Notes under the pieces: model-generated
Told to the model about the DNA's origin: nothing
Database searches by the model: none
What the model saw: only the letters and a program-made list of their open reading frames with translations
Assembly (NCBI GenBank): GCA_023416135.1
Contig: JAEZIF010000525.1
Span: forward strand, 1-5,183
Direction of reading: 5' to 3'
Origin: Pseudomonadota bacterium
GTDB taxonomy: Bacteria > Pseudomonadota > Alphaproteobacteria > Reyranellales > Reyranellaceae
DNA: 5,183 nucleotides
Made by a program: the position numbers and the translations under genes
Part shown: piece by piece, positions 5,048 through 5,183 of the stretch
Position numbering within the stretch: position 1 is the stretch's first letter
How the letters are laid out: each line of letters opens with the position of its first letter

Positions 5048-5183
5048 ATGAGCGAAATCGACGTCAAGCCCGATACCATCGCCAAGCCCAAGATCGAGCA
5101 GCCGCGGCTCTACAAGGTGATCCTGATCAACGACGACTACACGCCGCGCGAGTTCGTGACCGCCGTGCTGATGATGGTGTTCC
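5048..5183 (+). CDS. clpS: ATP-dependent Clp protease adaptor ClpS, 5' part only
   Basis: The first 45 codons are present; the gene continues past the window. After a short, polar and probably flexible N-terminal tail (MSEIDVKPDTIAKPKIEQ), the fold begins with LYKVILINDDYTPREFVTAV (residues 21-40). It contains the NDDYTP signature of ClpS; Asn29, Asp30 and Asp31 form part of the pocket that binds the N-terminal amino group of substrates. ClpS delivers N-end-rule (N-degron) proteins to the ClpAP protease in the cytosol. The REFV sequence after the signature, where many ClpS proteins have MEFV, is what I recall from the second ClpS paralogue (ClpS2) of alphaproteobacteria, but this is not decisive from a fragment. 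clpA often follows clpS; that cannot be seen here. The start is set by AGGAGA at 5036-5041. Confidence 0.92.
   Translation, partial: MSEIDVKPDTIAKPKIEQPRLYKVILINDDYTPREFVTAVLMMVF

Noticed and set aside
4821..5051. Plus-strand open frame of 76 codons between the orphan gene and clpS
   Set aside because: It overlaps the end of the orphan gene and its better-looking remnant frame, has no ribosome-binding site, and its product has no protein-like pattern.

Overview
The window is a GC-rich bacterial chromosome segment, most likely from an alphaproteobacterium. The evidence is the strong G/C bias at third codon positions in most genes, the tightly packed genes with purine-rich ribosome-binding sites, and a 3'-terminal clpS start that resembles the alphaproteobacterial ClpS2-like adaptors. 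The placement is inferred from protein style, not from any marker RNA gene, since none is present.

Layout. Positions 1-467 (minus strand) hold the first 155 codons of a TauD/TfdA-type Fe(II)/2-oxoglutarate dioxygenase, cut by the window edge. A 65-bp divergent gap leads into a plus-strand run. This run contains a YibF-like glutathione S-transferase (533-1129), an HpaB-family FADH2-dependent aromatic monooxygenase (1156-2595), a DUF72/YecE-like TIM-barrel protein (2617-3489) and a UdgX-type uracil-DNA-binding glycosylase homologue (3491-4090). The spacings are 26, 21 and 1 bp, so these four could be co-transcribed. After a 57-bp gap comes an unrecognised, tryptophan-rich gene (4148-4858). Its codon usage is less GC-biased, and its reading frame appears broken: a protein-like continuation runs in another frame to 4965. 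The window closes with the first 45 codons of clpS (from 5048).

How the genes may work together. The dioxygenase, glutathione S-transferase and HpaB-like oxygenase form a plausible small-molecule oxidation or detoxification neighbourhood. No flavin reductase partner or regulator is visible. The DUF72-UdgX pair is the tightest coupling in the window: the udgX ribosome-binding site lies inside the last codons of the DUF72 gene. UdgX carries the R-loop histidine that, in the characterised mycobacterial enzyme, forms a covalent bond to the abasic site left after uracil excision. I see no CRISPR array, tRNA, rRNA, insertion sequence or convincing terminator.
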